Shown here: piece after piece, positions 33,098 through 43,492 of the stretch | Layout of the letters: the number at the start of each line of letters is the position of its first letter | Position numbering within the stretch: position 1 is the first letter of the stretch | Assembly: GCA_022925895.1 (NCBI GenBank) | Contig: JAKSYS010000031.1 | Location: 1-64,000, forward strand | From: Fragilaria crotonensis | Taxonomy: Eukaryota > Bacillariophyta > Fragilariophyceae > Fragilariales > Fragilariaceae | Direction of reading: 5' to 3' | Length of the DNA stretch: 64,000 bases | The notes under the pieces: model-generated | Databases searched by the model: none | The model's input: only the letters and a program-made list of their open reading frames with translations | Told to the model about the DNA's origin: nothing | Translations under genes and position numbers: made by a program

Positions 33098-35779
33098 TTA
33101 CCATCCCGGCATCTCCTCCAACCTATCTATGGCAAACCGCACTTCGTCCACAGTGTTGTAATGAGCCAACGAGAGTCGCACTACATGTTCGAACCCAAGT
33201 TCTGATTGGAGCTGCTCGGTTGAAAGAAAGCTCCCTTGTCGAACGGCAACTTTGTGTGCCGCTAGCTCCTTCACTATTTCTTCCGCGGAGATGCTTTCGT
33301 GACAAAATGCGACAATAGGAAGTCGGCGTGTGCAACCATGCGATGAAACTTTCGAGTTCAGAAGGCGCACCTTGTTCGAAGAGACACTTAATCGTCCTAT
33401 CAAGCATTCCACCAAGGAGTCCTCGACCATGGCAATACGACGATACGCTTGCAACACATGCTCACGTGTCATCATGTCGTTTGCCGACGAGAACGAGATC
33501 AGAGCAGCTTCACGTCGATCCTTGCGCTCGGTTTGACTCTGGCTTGCCGCCTGTTCTCCTTCCAAGGTGGCCAATCGCACGAAATACTCTGCCAAACCCA
33601 TGAGCCCAGCACACGATTCGTAGTTGACTGTCCCCACTTCGATACCTTCATAGGCAAGTGGACCACAAAGGATTCCCAAATGCGGTCCGAACAACTTATG
33701 ACAGGACACAACATACCAACACGAATCTAACCAGCTGGCAGCTGTTGTGTTGCTGCTGTTATTCGTTGGAATGTGCGGCACAGCAGCCACTCCATCCACC
33801 ACAATTTGGGCATGTGGACAACTCCGTCTAACGCGGGCAACAATGTCTTCGATGTCGCGAACTTGACCCAAAACGTTTGACGCGTGCGACAGAGCCACTA
33901 GTTTGACGCGATCAGAGAGGATTTCAACCAAGTTGGATCCGACCGGCCACCACTTGATGGTAACACCGACTTGCTCCGCCGCTTCAACCCATGGAGTAAT
34001 GTTGGCAAGGTGATTCTCAGTCGATAGGATAATCTCGTCACAAGATTGCCACGTTTGACTCAATTTTGGGGCTAACGATTGCAGCAGCGAGGTGGCATTC
34101 GCTCCAAAGTAGATACATTGCTGAGGGCCGCACCCAATCAGCGTCCTTGCCACAACGCGAGCGCTTTCCCGTTGACCGAACCCATTGACAGATCGATTTC
34201 GGCAAGAAAGAGACTCTTGCATGGCATCAATGACTGAGTAAGGAACTTGCGCACCGCCAGCGTTTTCCATGAAAATCAAGTGCTCGTTTGACGCATAATA
34301 CGGAAATTGGAGCCGAGCGTAGTTTGAAATGCAAGTTGGGGATAAATCCTTAGGCTCGATCTCGACCTTTTCAGGCGTAGCGTGCTCGATGACGTCACCC
34401 TCGTCTTCGTCTTGTTTCATTGCCTTGCGCTCAAAAATAGCCCATCGAATCTTGTTGAGAATGACAGCTTTCGACGGCAGAATGCCACTTTCCTCGCTTT
34501 TTCCGGAAAAGACGCAATTCCAACCTCCCACCTGTGACAGAGCTCCGGTTACCCGAGGCATCACCCAAAGTGAAATCAAATCCGAGATAACAGCATTGTG
34601 CAGATTCTCTGCGTGTGACAGACCCGTGGCGGTGTCTTGGGACGGTGGTGCATTCACTTCAAGCAAGTATGCCTTTCCTCCTTCTGACAAGATAAAATCC
34701 ATTCCTAGATATTCAAAACCACCATTCATCTCGCCTCCCTTGAGAAAGGGAAAGGAACGTTCTGCCAGAAGTGCTACCGATGCAACAATGGAATCATAAT
34801 AACGTGAAAGAGAAATAATCGGGCGGCCACAGTCAGTTTCGCTAGTTTCAGTCAAAACAAGGTCAGCACAGATTTCACCAGCGAATTTTTTCTTGTCGTG
34901 GGAATTGGCACAACAATTGGTAATGTGAACCGATGCTTCTTGGTAGTTTCCAGCGGTAAAGTCTTCATTGGCGACATGTAGAAAACATTTCCGATGAACA
35001 AATGCTTTGTGATCTGCAGTAAACAAGCCGTAGACTCGAACGTGACATTTTTTGCCTCCATACAAGACCGGCGGCCATGCATATTTCTGCGCTACATATC
35101 GATGTTCTTCTATCAAATTGCACCCTTCTGCAGTGAGAAATTGAGCGGCATTGTCGGGATTGACCATCCAAACCCCTCCAGCACCATTCGACATGGCGTC
35201 CTTGATGACCCATAGATTGGTGGGAGCTGGAGGATAGCTGCCAGGAATTGAGACGCCAACATCGAGCAAATCAGGAAAGTTACTCCGTGAGAAAGCTTCC
35301 TCTATTGGTTCCGGGTTTGGCGACTTGAACATGCCGACTTTATCACAAAATTGTTGAAATCCAGTTTTACCTCGAAAGCAATGACTTGGAAGTGCGCACC
35401 GATCGGTCTCCATTTCTCCGTCACGAAACAGTCGCGCTAGAGCCCATTTGCTATCCAAAACTGATAGTCCATTAGGAAGGTGAGAATAACACAACACCTG
35501 ATCCCTGTAGTCTCTGGTTTCCGGACGAGGCGCATTCTCCCACAAAAACAGGGGAGTTTGTTTCTCAGCGGCTGCAGCTGTTGTTGGGAGTAGTGTCAAT
35601 GTCGCTGTTGAATCGATCCATCCACAAGGAAGCAAAGGTTGAATGCGGGAATATGCCGCGCATCCAGTCACTTCAAAGTAAATGGTATCTTGTCGCCAAG
35701 AGTTGCCGTTTGCCTCCATCGTCGACTTGTTAGCATTCCTGCCCTCGAGACGTTTTTCAGCATTGGAGTGCAATGCCAT
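33098..35779 (-). CDS. Fusion of tubulin-tyrosine-ligase-like domain and class V aminotransferase-like domain
   Basis: One 893-residue frame. Residues about 185-410 have the TTL/ATP-grasp pattern: WVIKDAMSNGAGG (190-202), VAQKYAWPP (229-237), KKCHVRVYGL (243-252), HITN (285-288) and the metal/ATP-binding end YLLEVNAPPS (371-380). This class ligates amino acids to protein side chains using ATP. Residues about 495-893 are a PLP fold of the cysteine-desulfurase-like class: NAGGAQVP (506-513), NATSLL, TENHLANITPW, VDGVAAVPH with Asp662, the PLP-lysine motif SCHKLFGP (Lys695) and VRLSLAHYNT near the end. The loop that carries the sulfur-accepting Cys in true desulfurases reads RQGSFLSTE, without Cys, so desulfurase activity is doubtful. 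The start could also be Met21. No signal or membrane segment is seen. The joint role of the two domains is unknown. Confidence 0.88.
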   Translation of the reverse strand: MALHSNAEKRLEGRNANKSTMEANGNSWRQDTIYFEVTGCAAYSRIQPLLPCGWIDSTATLTLLPTTAAAAEKQTPLFLWENAPRPETRDYRDQVLCYSHLPNGLSVLDSKWALARLFRDGEMETDRCALPSHCFRGKTGFQQFCDKVGMFKSPNPEPIEEAFSRSNFPDLLDVGVSIPGSYPPAPTNLWVIKDAMSNGAGGVWMVNPDNAAQFLTAEGCNLIEEHRYVAQKYAWPPVLYGGKKCHVRVYGLFTADHKAFVHRKCFLHVANEDFTAGNYQEASVHITNCCANSHDKKKFAGEICADLVLTETSETDCGRPIISLSRYYDSIVASVALLAERSFPFLKGGEMNGGFEYLGMDFILSEGGKAYLLEVNAPPSQDTATGLSHAENLHNAVISDLISLWVMPRVTGALSQVGGWNCVFSGKSEESGILPSKAVILNKIRWAIFERKAMKQDEDEGDVIEHATPEKVEIEPKDLSPTCISNYARLQFPYYASNEHLIFMENAGGAQVPYSVIDAMQESLSCRNRSVNGFGQRESARVVARTLIGCGPQQCIYFGANATSLLQSLAPKLSQTWQSCDEIILSTENHLANITPWVEAAEQVGVTIKWWPVGSNLVEILSDRVKLVALSHASNVLGQVRDIEDIVARVRRSCPHAQIVVDGVAAVPHIPTNNSSNTTAASWLDSCWYVVSCHKLFGPHLGILCGPLAYEGIEVGTVNYESCAGLMGLAEYFVRLATLEGEQAASQSQTERKDRREAALISFSSANDMMTREHVLQAYRRIAMVEDSLVECLIGRLSVSSNKVRLLNSKVSSHGCTRRLPIVAFCHESISAEEIVKELAAHKVAVRQGSFLSTEQLQSELGFEHVVRLSLAHYNTVDEVRFAIDRLEEMPGW

Positions 35780-36081
35780 ATGCCGCTATGTCGCCATTCG
35801 AATCCGGGCTGTTTTTATGTAGTAGCTTCTACGTCTCGCTGTTACCAGGCATAGTGGCTACCACCGGTATGTAGAGGCTACTAGTAGGAGCTACGATCTT
35901 GGGACGGTCGCTGGCTTTTTGCCTGTACTGTAGTACCATGCTGAACAAGAGCGCCTACGACTGCACAGCGGACCGTGAAGTACATACATCTCTAAACACA
36001 AAACCATACTTTGCTCTTGTAGATCAAGCCTCATTGCTCATGTGTACCGTAGGTGAAACAAAGATGGGAAGTAGCATTTCA
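35780..36081. other. Intergenic spacer
   Basis: About 300 bp rich in TAGTAGC, GTAC and CCGGTA words. It holds the presumed promoter of the fusion gene and the 3' end of the LtrA gene. No gene is seen. Confidence 0.5.
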
Positions 36082-37389
36082 CTATGCTGTTGATTGGTAG
36101 GTAACTTCAGATGACTCACTCTTCAAATGCAGCAGTTCTGCAATTCTGGGGTTAGGAATCAAGTAAGGCTCCAAAATATGCGTAAACGTAGACTCGACGA
36201 GGCACACGCCAAACAGAAGGCCAGCATACATGGCAATCGAGGAAATCGGATTCTGAACTCTAAGCACAAGCCCAAGGAACGGCAAAAGGGCTGCTGCACC
36301 AATTAGAACCCACCAAATGTGCATTAGTCTCATGGCACTAGGTGGTTCGTTTCCAGTGGGAAAGACTCCGAGAAAATGTAGCATACGCATGACCACAAGT
36401 AGTGTGAAGGAACAACCAACACTGATTGACATGAGATTGATAGTAAAGTCAGTAAGATCTGTCCCTTTCACTATGGATTCAATCGTGAGTTTGACACAGA
36501 CTCCCACGGCCAAGACACTTGAGCACAGCAACTTGTGAACGATCATGAGAGAAACACCATGAATTCTGCTTCGTCGAAAAGCATGAAAGGTTGGAGGGGG
36601 CGTCATGGCAAAAAATAACAGTGTGTAAAAGAATACCAAGACGAGAGCCCAGAATAGAACCCAATAGTATTCCACTGCGAAATCAAGCGTCTCGGCACTC
36701 TCAACGACACGACGATGCTCAATGGTTGCAGAAATCACAGTCTCACCCAACATCACCAGCAGCAGAATTCCTAAACGATCCTTCGAATGCTCAATGTTGA
36801 TTGGAATTGTATCTTCTCGTTTCATAAAGGTCGACAAGATCGATTCCAGAAAGAGCTCGATCAGAGCGGAAAATGACAGAAGGAGAACGGCATGGTCGTT
36901 GAAGAACATCACCAGAGTGAAGATAATTATCTGAACAATGAGAGCCCCACCAAAAATTCTGCAAAACTTTCGAGCTCGCGGGATCGAAATGTAGACGGAC
37001 CATGTCATGAGTGCGATACTGAATCTCTGAAGCAACGCACCGGCAGCCAAGATGGTGGGTTTCTCAGCAATGCTCGCATTCACGATGCAGGTTGCAAAGC
37101 CGAATATGTAAAGGAACAAAATCAGGATATGAATAAACGTCCCATCCTCAAAGCGCGTTGTGATATGTGTATACAGTGTCGAACCATTGATGAAGAGGAG
37201 GATTAAAATCAAAAAATCGCGAACTCCCGAAAGTGTCGGATCTTCCTTGAGCCCGTCGGCGACTGCACTGGCGGCAGCCACCATCAAAAGATCCAAGAAT
37301 AACTCCCAGTACTTGGCAGCACCCTCTTCGGCTTCGCTATCCCAGTCTTGAAGCAAGATTGGGGCACCTACCAGCTTGCGGCCTGACAT
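36082..37389 (-). CDS. LtrA-family (low temperature requirement A) membrane protein
   Basis: 435 residues with about ten hydrophobic segments. The family's two hallmarks are present: KYWELFLDLLMVAAASAV (residues 26-43, the W-ELF-DL motif before helix 1) and NIEHSKDRLGILLLVMLGET (198-217, the H..ER-G...LGE motif). These proteins were named from Listeria mutants that cannot grow in the cold; the molecular role is unknown and they are frequent in algae. The acidic N terminus (DWDSEAEEG) precedes the first motif and there is no cleavable signal. The start at 37389 is the first ATG. The gene is single-exon. Confidence 0.88.
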   Translation of the reverse strand: MSGRKLVGAPILLQDWDSEAEEGAAKYWELFLDLLMVAAASAVADGLKEDPTLSGVRDFLILILLFINGSTLYTHITTRFEDGTFIHILILFLYIFGFATCIVNASIAEKPTILAAGALLQRFSIALMTWSVYISIPRARKFCRIFGGALIVQIIIFTLVMFFNDHAVLLLSFSALIELFLESILSTFMKREDTIPINIEHSKDRLGILLLVMLGETVISATIEHRRVVESAETLDFAVEYYWVLFWALVLVFFYTLLFFAMTPPPTFHAFRRSRIHGVSLMIVHKLLCSSVLAVGVCVKLTIESIVKGTDLTDFTINLMSISVGCSFTLLVVMRMLHFLGVFPTGNEPPSAMRLMHIWWVLIGAAALLPFLGLVLRVQNPISSIAMYAGLLFGVCLVESTFTHILEPYLIPNPRIAELLHLKSESSEVTYQSTA

Positions 37390-37696
37390 TGTGCTGTACG
37401 AGTGTGGCTGTTGACCTTCTCAATGTGATGAACGTGATCCGTTGGATTCTGATTGACGGTGTCGCCTAATGTGTGCAGTGTGCAATACGCAATTTGCCAT
37501 TAGACGGAAGGATTCAGTGTACCTGTATTTCTGTATACACAGATACACAGTGGTGTATGTTTGAACATTTTCCGGGGTATTATTAACTCGTACTCCTACC
37601 AGCTACAGTAGTTCTCAGAATTGCTATGCTGCATATGTGGGTTTCCCTGCTTTTGTCCGTCTCTGGAGAAAAGATTCGTTTCGGATCCGTCAGATT
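37390..37696. other. Intergenic spacer
   Basis: About 300 bp between the LtrA gene and the duplicated block. AT-rich, with short GTAC and TGTATACACAGATACACAG words. No gene is seen. Confidence 0.5.
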
Positions 37697-38638
37697 GATT
37701 CGCGATCTTGCAAACCGGATTATATGTCAAATTGTAGGAGACAAAACTATGGTTGCGCTCGATTCTGCTCGATGAGAATGGCAATGGGTCAGTTTGTACA
37801 ATCTACCAAGTACTCCAGTACAGCATTTAGCACTTCAACAAACGTAAAATTAGACATATAACATAAATCGTTATTGGGAAGTGAAAAGGGCGCAAGGCCC
37901 TGAAGAAGCTTGGTCGACTCATCGTGGACCTGTTCATCCTTCTCCCCGTCGTACTGGAACCACCAGGATGCTGGGCCACCCTGCCACACACTGTATGCTT
38001 CGATCACCTCGCCTGTCAATGCCAAGCTCTTCTCCAAAAGTTGCGAACCTTCTTCCATGTACACGCCCTGTTGGACCCGGGATCGTGTACGGAGCGTGCA
38101 GTCATTCTCCATGACAATCTTGACCAATTCGAAATTGCCTCGCGTGTTCAAGTGACTAACAATGGAAGCGCAATCCACAACGCAACGGGCACCCATGTAC
38201 AAAAGGTCGGGTTCAGCCACAAAAGGGTCGGCGTCGGCAGGGTAAAGGCAGCAGTCCTTGCCGATCGTGCCTCCGCTCCACCGAAAGTAGGCCGCCATGT
38301 ACGGTGTCCCCGAAAAGAAATCCAAAAAGTTTAAGCGAGAAAATTTTCGAAGCTTAGCAATCATTTGATGGATCTCCCATCGTTGAGCGTACGACGTGGT
38401 GTCGTAGTTGTACCGTCCCTCGACGCGCCTACCAATGAGCGTCCACGACTTGGCTGTAAGCTCAATGACAACCCACATCACAACTCAAAAAAAGTTTGCC
38501 AGTAGAAACATGCACAGAACAATAAAATAAATGAACAGAGGATGGTACACTTCGGTGTAGTCCCGACCAGTGAAGGACCACCCGTAGAGGAAAGCAGCGG
38601 CCCAGTGAAGCGCGGCCAAAAGAGGCATGGCATTAAAG
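37697..38638 (-). pseudogene. Duplicated 3' fragment of the NRPS-like gene
   Basis: Close copy of 56557-57523, the last coding part and 3' flank of the NRPS-like gene. The left edge is at GATTCGCGATCTTGC and the right edge at GGCATGGCAT. It encodes the ALHWAAAFLYGW membrane segment and the terminal beta-helix-like domain. Upstream domains are absent. A short insertion adds Ser (TAKSWTL versus TAKWTL), a frame change separates the membrane part (38485-38760) from the terminal part (38481-37789), and the C-terminal end differs. A run of unrelated retroelement gag sequence abuts it at 38640. No start or promoter is evident, so it is a dead copy. Confidence 0.88.
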
Positions 38639-38639
38639 G

Positions 38640-39330
38640 TTGAATTGCATGTGGAGGTTTGCAGCCTCCTTGTCCTTGAAACCAATGTCCAACAGTGCTT
38701 GCTCCAACTTCTGCTTGACAGACCTGAGTGGAAACCTGAAGTCTTCATTGCCTGAGCCACCAGCCAAAAGGAAGGTCATCAGCATTCCCAAAAGTGAGGT
38801 TGTGGTCATACTGGCCTGCCGTGGTCAACTCATTTGCATCCTTGCAAAAGTGCGCAGCCAATCGCTCAAGATTCTCCCCAGGATACTGACTTGGAAGCCT
38901 TGCCTAGATGGTTGCCTTGAGGTCTTCAAACCTCTCAATGGAAGTGGACTGCATTGACTTGAGGAACTGAAGCCAAACCACTGGGAATGAGTCTGCATCA
39001 TCCAACTTCTCTGCCACCTTGTTGCTCAACTCAGTGGCAAGGGGTGCCAACAAATAAGTCCTTGCTGCCATGTCATTGGTGCGATCAAACTTGTCGTAGA
39101 GAGGAACTTGAGCTTCTGCGAGAAGCTTGGCAGATTGAACCGTGTACCTGGCATGAGCCTTGACCACATTGGTCATCTTAGTGTCATCAGTTGGATCCCT
39201 GAGGTAGGCAATGGAGTCCATTCTAGTTTCCTTGAGATGCTCCCAAATGACATTCTGGAAGCTAATCAAATCATCAGCTGGCTTGAATGGAGTCTTGTGG
39301 CCAGATCTCCTGAAGTTGTAGCCTTTCTGG
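38640..39330 (-). mobile_element. Ty1/copia gag fossil fragment
   Basis: Minus-strand frames carry segments typical of diatom copia Gag: WLQFLKSMQSTSIERFEDL, ELTTAGQYDHNLTLGML, and FRFPLRSVKQKLEQALLDIG. No LTR or pol part is attached. It is broken and old-looking, with about two or three breaks. Confidence 0.72.
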
Positions 39331-39419
39331 GCCTAGGAGACATGGACAGGGCAAAGTTGGTTTGGGGATGTATGCTTCAGGAGAGCAAGCAACAGAAGCA
39401 TCCAAGCCTGTCTAGGTGG

Positions 39420-39600
39420 AGTTCACATGCCTGCAGGGGCTGCCGCTAACCAATCAGGCATGACTGCTTCCGTCGGCACGCGTACACCGGCCGTCACAAG
39501 TGAGAAGTGAGAATTGTCGACCTCTACTACAGGCATCTGGGTTGTGCGTATGTCACCCAGCAAGGCCATGCTGAGGTCGACCAACAAACAGGTCCTACGC
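39420..39600 (-). pseudogene. Fragment of an unknown 'GVRVP' module
   Basis: The minus strand reads LVDLSMALLGDI, then VVEVDNSHFSLVTAGVRVP and MPDWLAAAP. This matches, segment by segment, part of the GC-rich remnant at 54864-56175 (MVDLSMGLLGDV, VDNTQFSLIGAGVRVP, MPDLLAGAP). The family is unknown. It lies directly upstream of the gag fossil on the same strand and could belong to the same dead element. Confidence 0.6.
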
Positions 39601-39723
39601 AAGAGTCGAACTATACATAATTCACAATTAATGATAAACTTAACGCAATTTGAAATGCTACTTCCAACCTAATTTTCCAGGATGATTGCATCGTAATCCT
39701 TAAGCAACACTGCCAATTGAGTC

Positions 39724-40632
39724 TCAAGAGCCGATGCACGTGTATGTAAGGAATGCAATCGTGCTGTCTTCATTGTTCTCACTGATTCGGAACTGCCAAG
39801 CAACGACGTCAAGATCAGCCACGTGTGTAACTGTCTGTTGCTTCATTAAAACTATAACATTCGGTTGAATGGGGACAGAATCACTGGCAGTTACATTACG
39901 CGGGGAAATAGACAAGCTACCATCCAATTTTGCCAAAGCACGCATAATCAATACGCGAGAATGCTCCTGAATTAATTGCGCTTCAGATGATGTTGCAAAA
40001 GAACCCCAAACATTAATCTCTGCAATTGACCCATCATTTAACTTTGCATTGAATGAGAGTTTCGCGACATCATCCTCGTTCTCATGGTCTTTGTACATTG
40101 ATTTTGTTGTTGTCATCATTGGTTGTGTCACAACCTCAACAACTCCACAAGAAAGTCGTCCGACAGATGCATTTTGATGTATTAAGGGTGCAGTTAAGAA
40201 AGGAACAGCTGTACCTCCGATCATGATATCAGATTTGTACGATACCACCAAGTTGTTCTTACCGATTATTTCGTACGGCGACGAGGAAAAGTTAGGAACG
40301 AATGCCATAATGTTACCATATGCAGAAACTTCACAAAATCCCACTATATCACACACACTTCCAATACTTAATTCCAATCTCTTGAGAATAGAACACTCCC
40401 AACAGGTATACCGGCGCATTTCAACATCACCACTTGGTGTCAACAACATCCACGACGGCTTTTTGTCACCACGACTGCCTCCATACTCCTTAATGTGACT
40501 TATGACGACTCGAACAGCAACCAACGGATTGTCTTTCCATGCAGCCCATGTAGTATCCACAGAGGCTTTCGCTGCCACAGCCGTGCTTGCGCTGATCTTT
40601 CGTTTCTTCTTCAACAATCCAACCTCTGACAT
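39724..40632 (-). CDS. Unknown protein, possibly OB-fold, paralogue of the 41-42 kb gene
   Basis: 302 residues with a basic start (KKKRKIS) that could be a nuclear localisation signal. The core runs from TTWAAWKDNPLVAVRVVISHIKE through a Cys pair (CWEC, about residues 78-81) to beta-rich segments SVCDIVGFCEVSAYG, VGRLSCGVVEVVTQP and LSFNAKLNDGSIAEINVWG. The alternating beta strands with a central V-V-E-V and a final strand into INVWG resemble the OB folds of single-strand DNA-binding proteins; this is by eye only. A related gene lies head-to-head at 40990-42101, and most of these blocks are conserved in it. The start at 40632 is the only ATG before the core. No introns are seen. Confidence 0.6.
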   Translation of the reverse strand: MSEVGLLKKKRKISASTAVAAKASVDTTWAAWKDNPLVAVRVVISHIKEYGGSRGDKKPSWMLLTPSGDVEMRRYTCWECSILKRLELSIGSVCDIVGFCEVSAYGNIMAFVPNFSSSPYEIIGKNNLVVSYKSDIMIGGTAVPFLTAPLIHQNASVGRLSCGVVEVVTQPMMTTTKSMYKDHENEDDVAKLSFNAKLNDGSIAEINVWGSFATSSEAQLIQEHSRVLIMRALAKLDGSLSISPRNVTASDSVPIQPNVIVLMKQQTVTHVADLDVVAWQFRISENNEDSTIAFLTYTCIGS

Positions 40633-40989
40633 TTATAAATAAGTATTTGACTGTATGACTACAGTCTTCGCTCGTACATAACAAACAGTATATCTACGCG
40701 TTGAACTCCAAGATACAGCCAAACAATAAAAAACCAAGAGTGAGCTCTGTATGAAACGAGTATTGTACTGGAAACTAAGCACCAAGTAAGCATACTGTAT
40801 ACATGATGTGATGATATAAATTTCTTGCCTTCTCATCCTATTGACATCAGATATGACATTTCACGAATGAAGCGTTCATTTCCTACATCAATGTACTGAG
40901 CATAGATGACACCCTGCATTTCCAATACGAGAACGACATCCTCCCCCTTTCAAATCACAGGCATATCGAAGAGTTTTTACACATTTTGA
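40633..40989. other. Divergent spacer between the two paralogues
   Basis: About 350 bp of AT-rich sequence that should hold the promoter of the minus-strand gene. No convincing start codon for the plus-strand paralogue was found in it. Confidence 0.5.
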
Positions 40990-42101
40990 ATCGGGAAAAC
41001 AACAATTGCCTCACCTAAGAAATTAAAACATAGTCACGTCACGGCTATTACTTGTTCAGCTATTGAACACCCACCTCCTGCGAGTCCTGAACGTCTATCT
41101 ACATGCAAATCAAATGACAAGCTTCTACTCCCTGTCACAGTAAGACCTGGCCGTTCAAATCCTGACACAGCAATCGGAAAACACCTGCGCGATGCCACAA
41201 AAACTGTGCAGCAAACACTTGAAACCAAACCAATTATTCACAACACATGGTCTGCTTGGAGAGCAAGTAACCCAACCTTTCCAATTCGAGTTGTTATCAC
41301 GCACATTGTATTAGGAGGAGAAAAGAACGAAAAAAACCGTCCTGGATGTTATTGACACCTGTGAGCGATCTCCAAACTCGGCGATACATTTGCTGGGATT
41401 GCTGTGCCCCTTTTGTCAAGTTGAACCTGTCAGTCGGCCAAATCTGCGATATCAGCGGATTGCGTGAAGTGCATGCCTTCGAAAAGGGTACAACATTTGT
41501 CCCAAACTATGAATCCCCTTTCGAATATAATGGGACGTTAACAATCACGAATCAAAGTGACATCACTGCTGAATACACACCAATTCCGCCAATAACAGCA
41601 TCTCTCATCCATCAGAATGCTGGCGTGGGCCGTCTGTGCGGAATTGTTGAAGTCATGTCGACGCCTTCCATGGCATTACGCAAGTCATTCTACACAAACC
41701 ACGAAGACGACGACATTCCCTATCTGACATTTAACATTAAACTGAATGACGGTACGACTACAGAAGCATTCGTTTGGGGTGATCAAGCAACATCTCTCCA
41801 TGAACAATCAATTGCTATTCACACCCAGCTACTCTTGATTCGTGCATTCGCAAAACCTAACGGTGGTTTGTCTGTTTCGCCCAACAAGTCAGCAGAAAAC
41901 AAACAACCAATGATTACTGTGCTAAGTCCGCAACAATCCGCAGCACAGAATGATGCCGCTAGTATGGAAAGTCTCGAATTTGTCCCAGACACCATCGTGA
42001 TGAAAGCAGCACGCCATCACGCTCTCAAAACACGTGTTGCAGCTCTTCAAGGTGAAATCACTGCTATCTTCAAGTTATTTTACACCATTACTTCAGACTG
42101 A
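40990..42101 (+). pseudogene. Paralogue of the 39.7-40.6 kb protein, frameshifted, no visible start
   Basis: The downstream frame (ATG 41346 to stop 42101, 251 residues) aligns to the neighbour: MLLTPVSDLQTRRYICWDC, SVGQICDISGLREVHAF, ASLIHQNAGVGRLCGIVEV, LTFNIKLNDGTTTEAFVWG. The upstream part is in another frame, open from 40990, and includes TWSAWRASNPTFPIRVVITHI, which matches TTWAAWKDNPLVAVRVVISHI of the neighbour. A seven-A run at 41330-41336 is the likely site of a one-base frameshift. The upstream frame has no ATG, so either a 5' exon is missed or the gene is dead. The C terminus extends into a coiled-coil-like tail (MKAARHHALKTRVAALQGEITAI) not seen in the neighbour. Translation from 41346 would lose the first strand. 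Confidence 0.62.
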
Positions 42102-42691
42102 TTTTCTATATGTACACATGTATATAAATATTGATATTCTTCAACAAGCCCCGATGTCATGCACTGCGCTGGCCCGGCCAGACAATTGTGTTCACTGTTG
42201 TAATGACCTGTAGCGCCGAATGTTGTTGGCCGACGAAAGTGATGAAAGTTTTCCTCGAGGGACAGCGTAAGTAAAGTACGGTCGCGCTACCAGTACTATC
42301 GTAGCGGGCTTCTGATGTACAAATTCACATCATCACGCTTTTCACGCGTGTGATTTGCAAAAAGGGAGATACTCGAGTACTCCAGTACAAGGGAACAAGG
42401 TACTGCAATATATTGTTGAGTTTGGCAAGACTGTATTACATCTACTGTGCTACGGATACCTACGCAGCTTCAGGGTATCATCTACACTGTACTGAACTCG
42501 GAGGGCTACTAATAAATCATCAACTGAGATTTAACCGCCGTTTTCTTCTAGTTGAAACTTCGTACTGTAGCAGGCGTATGCATACACAACCAGACACCAG
42601 ACCCCCTCTACAACATACGCGGCCAACGGCCGTCCGTAAGACTGGTAAAACTTAAAGACCTCATTCCTTCGAACGTCACGACGCTTGCAAC
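42102..42691. other. Intergenic spacer
   Basis: No gene is supported. It includes GTAC/CAGTAC-rich patches (about 42275-42300 and 42370-42510). The 101-codon plus frame at 42350-42655 looks accidental. Confidence 0.5.
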
Positions 42692-43249
42692 TTGTTCACA
42701 GTGAACTCACTTTCTGAAATAGCCATGAGCAAATCAATCCCAACCATTGCAAAGGCGCTGCCCACGAGGATGAAGCTTCACCAGACTCGCAACCTTTACG
42801 GCTTGTCGACTTTCCATGAACCAAGGGCATCCCGCACGACGTCCTCCTTTAGTGAGCCTTCCCACTTTGTTTACAATGGGTGGCATCATAATTAACATCC
42901 CCAACACTTTCACAGTTCTTCTGTCTCACGAAGTGACTGCATGCAGCTTCCAGATTCGCGCGTCATGTCTCCCAAGTCTGAATGCCACCATCAAGTGACC
43001 TGGGATGAAGACTACGACGAATACAACTTGTACATTTCTCCCCATCAAGCCACCATCCGTTGTGAGCAAGTGCAACACAGTTTCGAATCTCTGGGACATA
43101 ACGATTTGTTGGACTTGCAACAGCAGCATCAATACAATGCGCAACACGTTGGGGATTATTCCTGGAAGACGGTGGGGTCAGTTTCCGACATTGTCCCTGT
43201 CGATGACGACGTTGAGTTTGACAATGGTGTGGGCGTGGCTGACTCTTAA
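42692..43249 (+). CDS. Small unknown protein, one possible 36-nt intron
   Basis: Two plus-strand open segments (42692-42892 and 42896-43249) share one frame and are separated by a single TAA at 42893. A candidate GT-AG intron at 42880-42915 (36 nt, a multiple of three) would remove the stop and keep the frame, giving about 173 residues. The second half is acidic and reads like real protein (DEDYDEYNLYISPHQATIRCEQVQHSFESL, quoted only in part below 20 residues elsewhere), with an acidic C terminus VDDDVEFDNG. Met12 (42725) is an alternative start. No family is recognised. The 5' splice site is weak, so a pseudogene with one stop is the alternative. Confidence 0.4.
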
Positions 43250-43492
43250 GGAAATGAGATACATGCTCTTCCTCTTCTACATACATACATGTGGATCATA
43301 GACCATTTGATGCATTTTGCATGAGCTACCAAGCTGACAAGGTTCGAGGGGTGGCGATGCACTGTACAGTTTCTTTCGATAATAGATTAGAGATGCAGGA
43401 ATAGATAATAAGACCTAATTTAAACGCAAGTATGTAACTTTTTAACTTCTCTATCATTTCTTATAACAAACACATACAGGACGTAAACATCA

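Noticed and set aside
43005-43301. Alternative plus frame within the small gene
   Set aside because: It overlaps the better-composed frame at 42941-43249 and has no start context or conserved feature.
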